Source: Deltaproteobacteria bacterium
GTDB taxonomy: Bacteria; Desulfobacterota; Desulfobaccia; Desulfobaccales; Desulfobaccaceae
Direction of reading: 5' to 3'
DNA: 6,582 bases
NCBI GenBank assembly: GCA_016874895.1
Contig: VGSX01000204.1
Span: 1 to 6,582 of the forward strand
Below the pieces are notes generated by a model. That model saw only the letters and a program-made list of their open reading frames with translations. It made no database searches and was not told the origin of the DNA. Shown here piece after piece: positions 6,520 to 6,582 of the stretch. Each line of letters opens with the position of its first letter. Position 1 is the stretch's first letter. Position numbers and translations under genes: made by a program.

Positions 6520-6558
6520 GTCGAAAAATCACATAGGGTATGATTTGTCTGTCAAAAA

Positions 6559-6569
6559 TTGTATGACAA
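6559..6569. promoter_or_regulatory. Operator-like dyad matching the GntR/FadR-type consensus
   Basis: TTGTATGACAA is a 4-3-4 inverted repeat that fits TNGTNNNACNA, the consensus described for FadR-subfamily GntR regulators. It lies 3 bp upstream of the TTGACA box (6550-6555) and about 75-85 bp upstream of the start predicted from the nearer promoter. A wider imperfect dyad surrounds it (ATGATTTGTC at 6540-6549 and GACAAGAATCAT at 6565-6576). No regulator gene is in the window, so the binding protein is unknown. Confidence 0.4.
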
Positions 6570-6582
6570 GAATCATTTGCCC

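Overview
The window carries five protein genes, all on the minus strand, in two blocks. Coding DNA is GC-rich with strong G/C bias at third codon positions, and the two main intergenic stretches are AT-rich. The protein set (biotin-dependent carboxyltransferase genes with no biotin carboxylase nearby, and a soluble PAS-PAS NarX-type kinase) and the flavour of the protein sequences suggest an anaerobic bacterium, most likely Desulfobacterota (the Syntrophobacter/Desulfobacca side of the group). That placement is an inference from sequence style, not a database result.

Block 1, read right to left from 6582: a regulatory region (about 6435-6582) holds a GntR/FadR-like dyad, a candidate sigma-70 promoter and a leader hairpin. 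Three genes follow: an acyl-CoA carboxyltransferase (6403-4850, transcarboxylase 12S/MmdA type), a 68-residue protein (4783-4577) and a biotinylated pyruvate/oxaloacetate carboxyltransferase (4511-2565, transcarboxylase 5S with fused biotin carrier, OadA/PycB type). The gaps are about 65 nt each and every gene has a good ribosome binding site. Together they supply the parts of a methylmalonyl-CoA:pyruvate transcarboxylase: one half-reaction moves CO2 between (S)-methylmalonyl-CoA/propionyl-CoA and biotin, the other between biotin and pyruvate/oxaloacetate. This would serve propionate formation or oxidation through the methylmalonyl-CoA pathway. No biotin carboxylase and no membrane OadB/MmdB decarboxylase subunit lies in the window, so an ATP-dependent carboxylase or sodium-pumping decarboxylase could be completed only by genes elsewhere.

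The 290-nt gap 2275-2564 holds a GC-rich hairpin after the transcarboxylase block (probable termination), a stretch that looks like an intergenic repeat, an AT-rich candidate promoter and a perfect 13-bp-arm palindrome in the leader of the next gene.

Block 2 is a two-component system: a soluble histidine kinase (2274-556) with coiled coil, two PAS domains and a HisKA_3/HATPase_c core, and a NarL/FixJ response regulator overlapping it by ATGA and cut by the left edge of the window after 186 codons. Its signal is unknown. Its position beside the transcarboxylase genes is suggestive but does not prove a regulatory link.

I see no mobile element, CRISPR array, tRNA or rRNA. The most worthwhile leads are the small MmdE-like protein, the operator-like dyad upstream of the operon, and the hairpins in the operon's leader and first gap.
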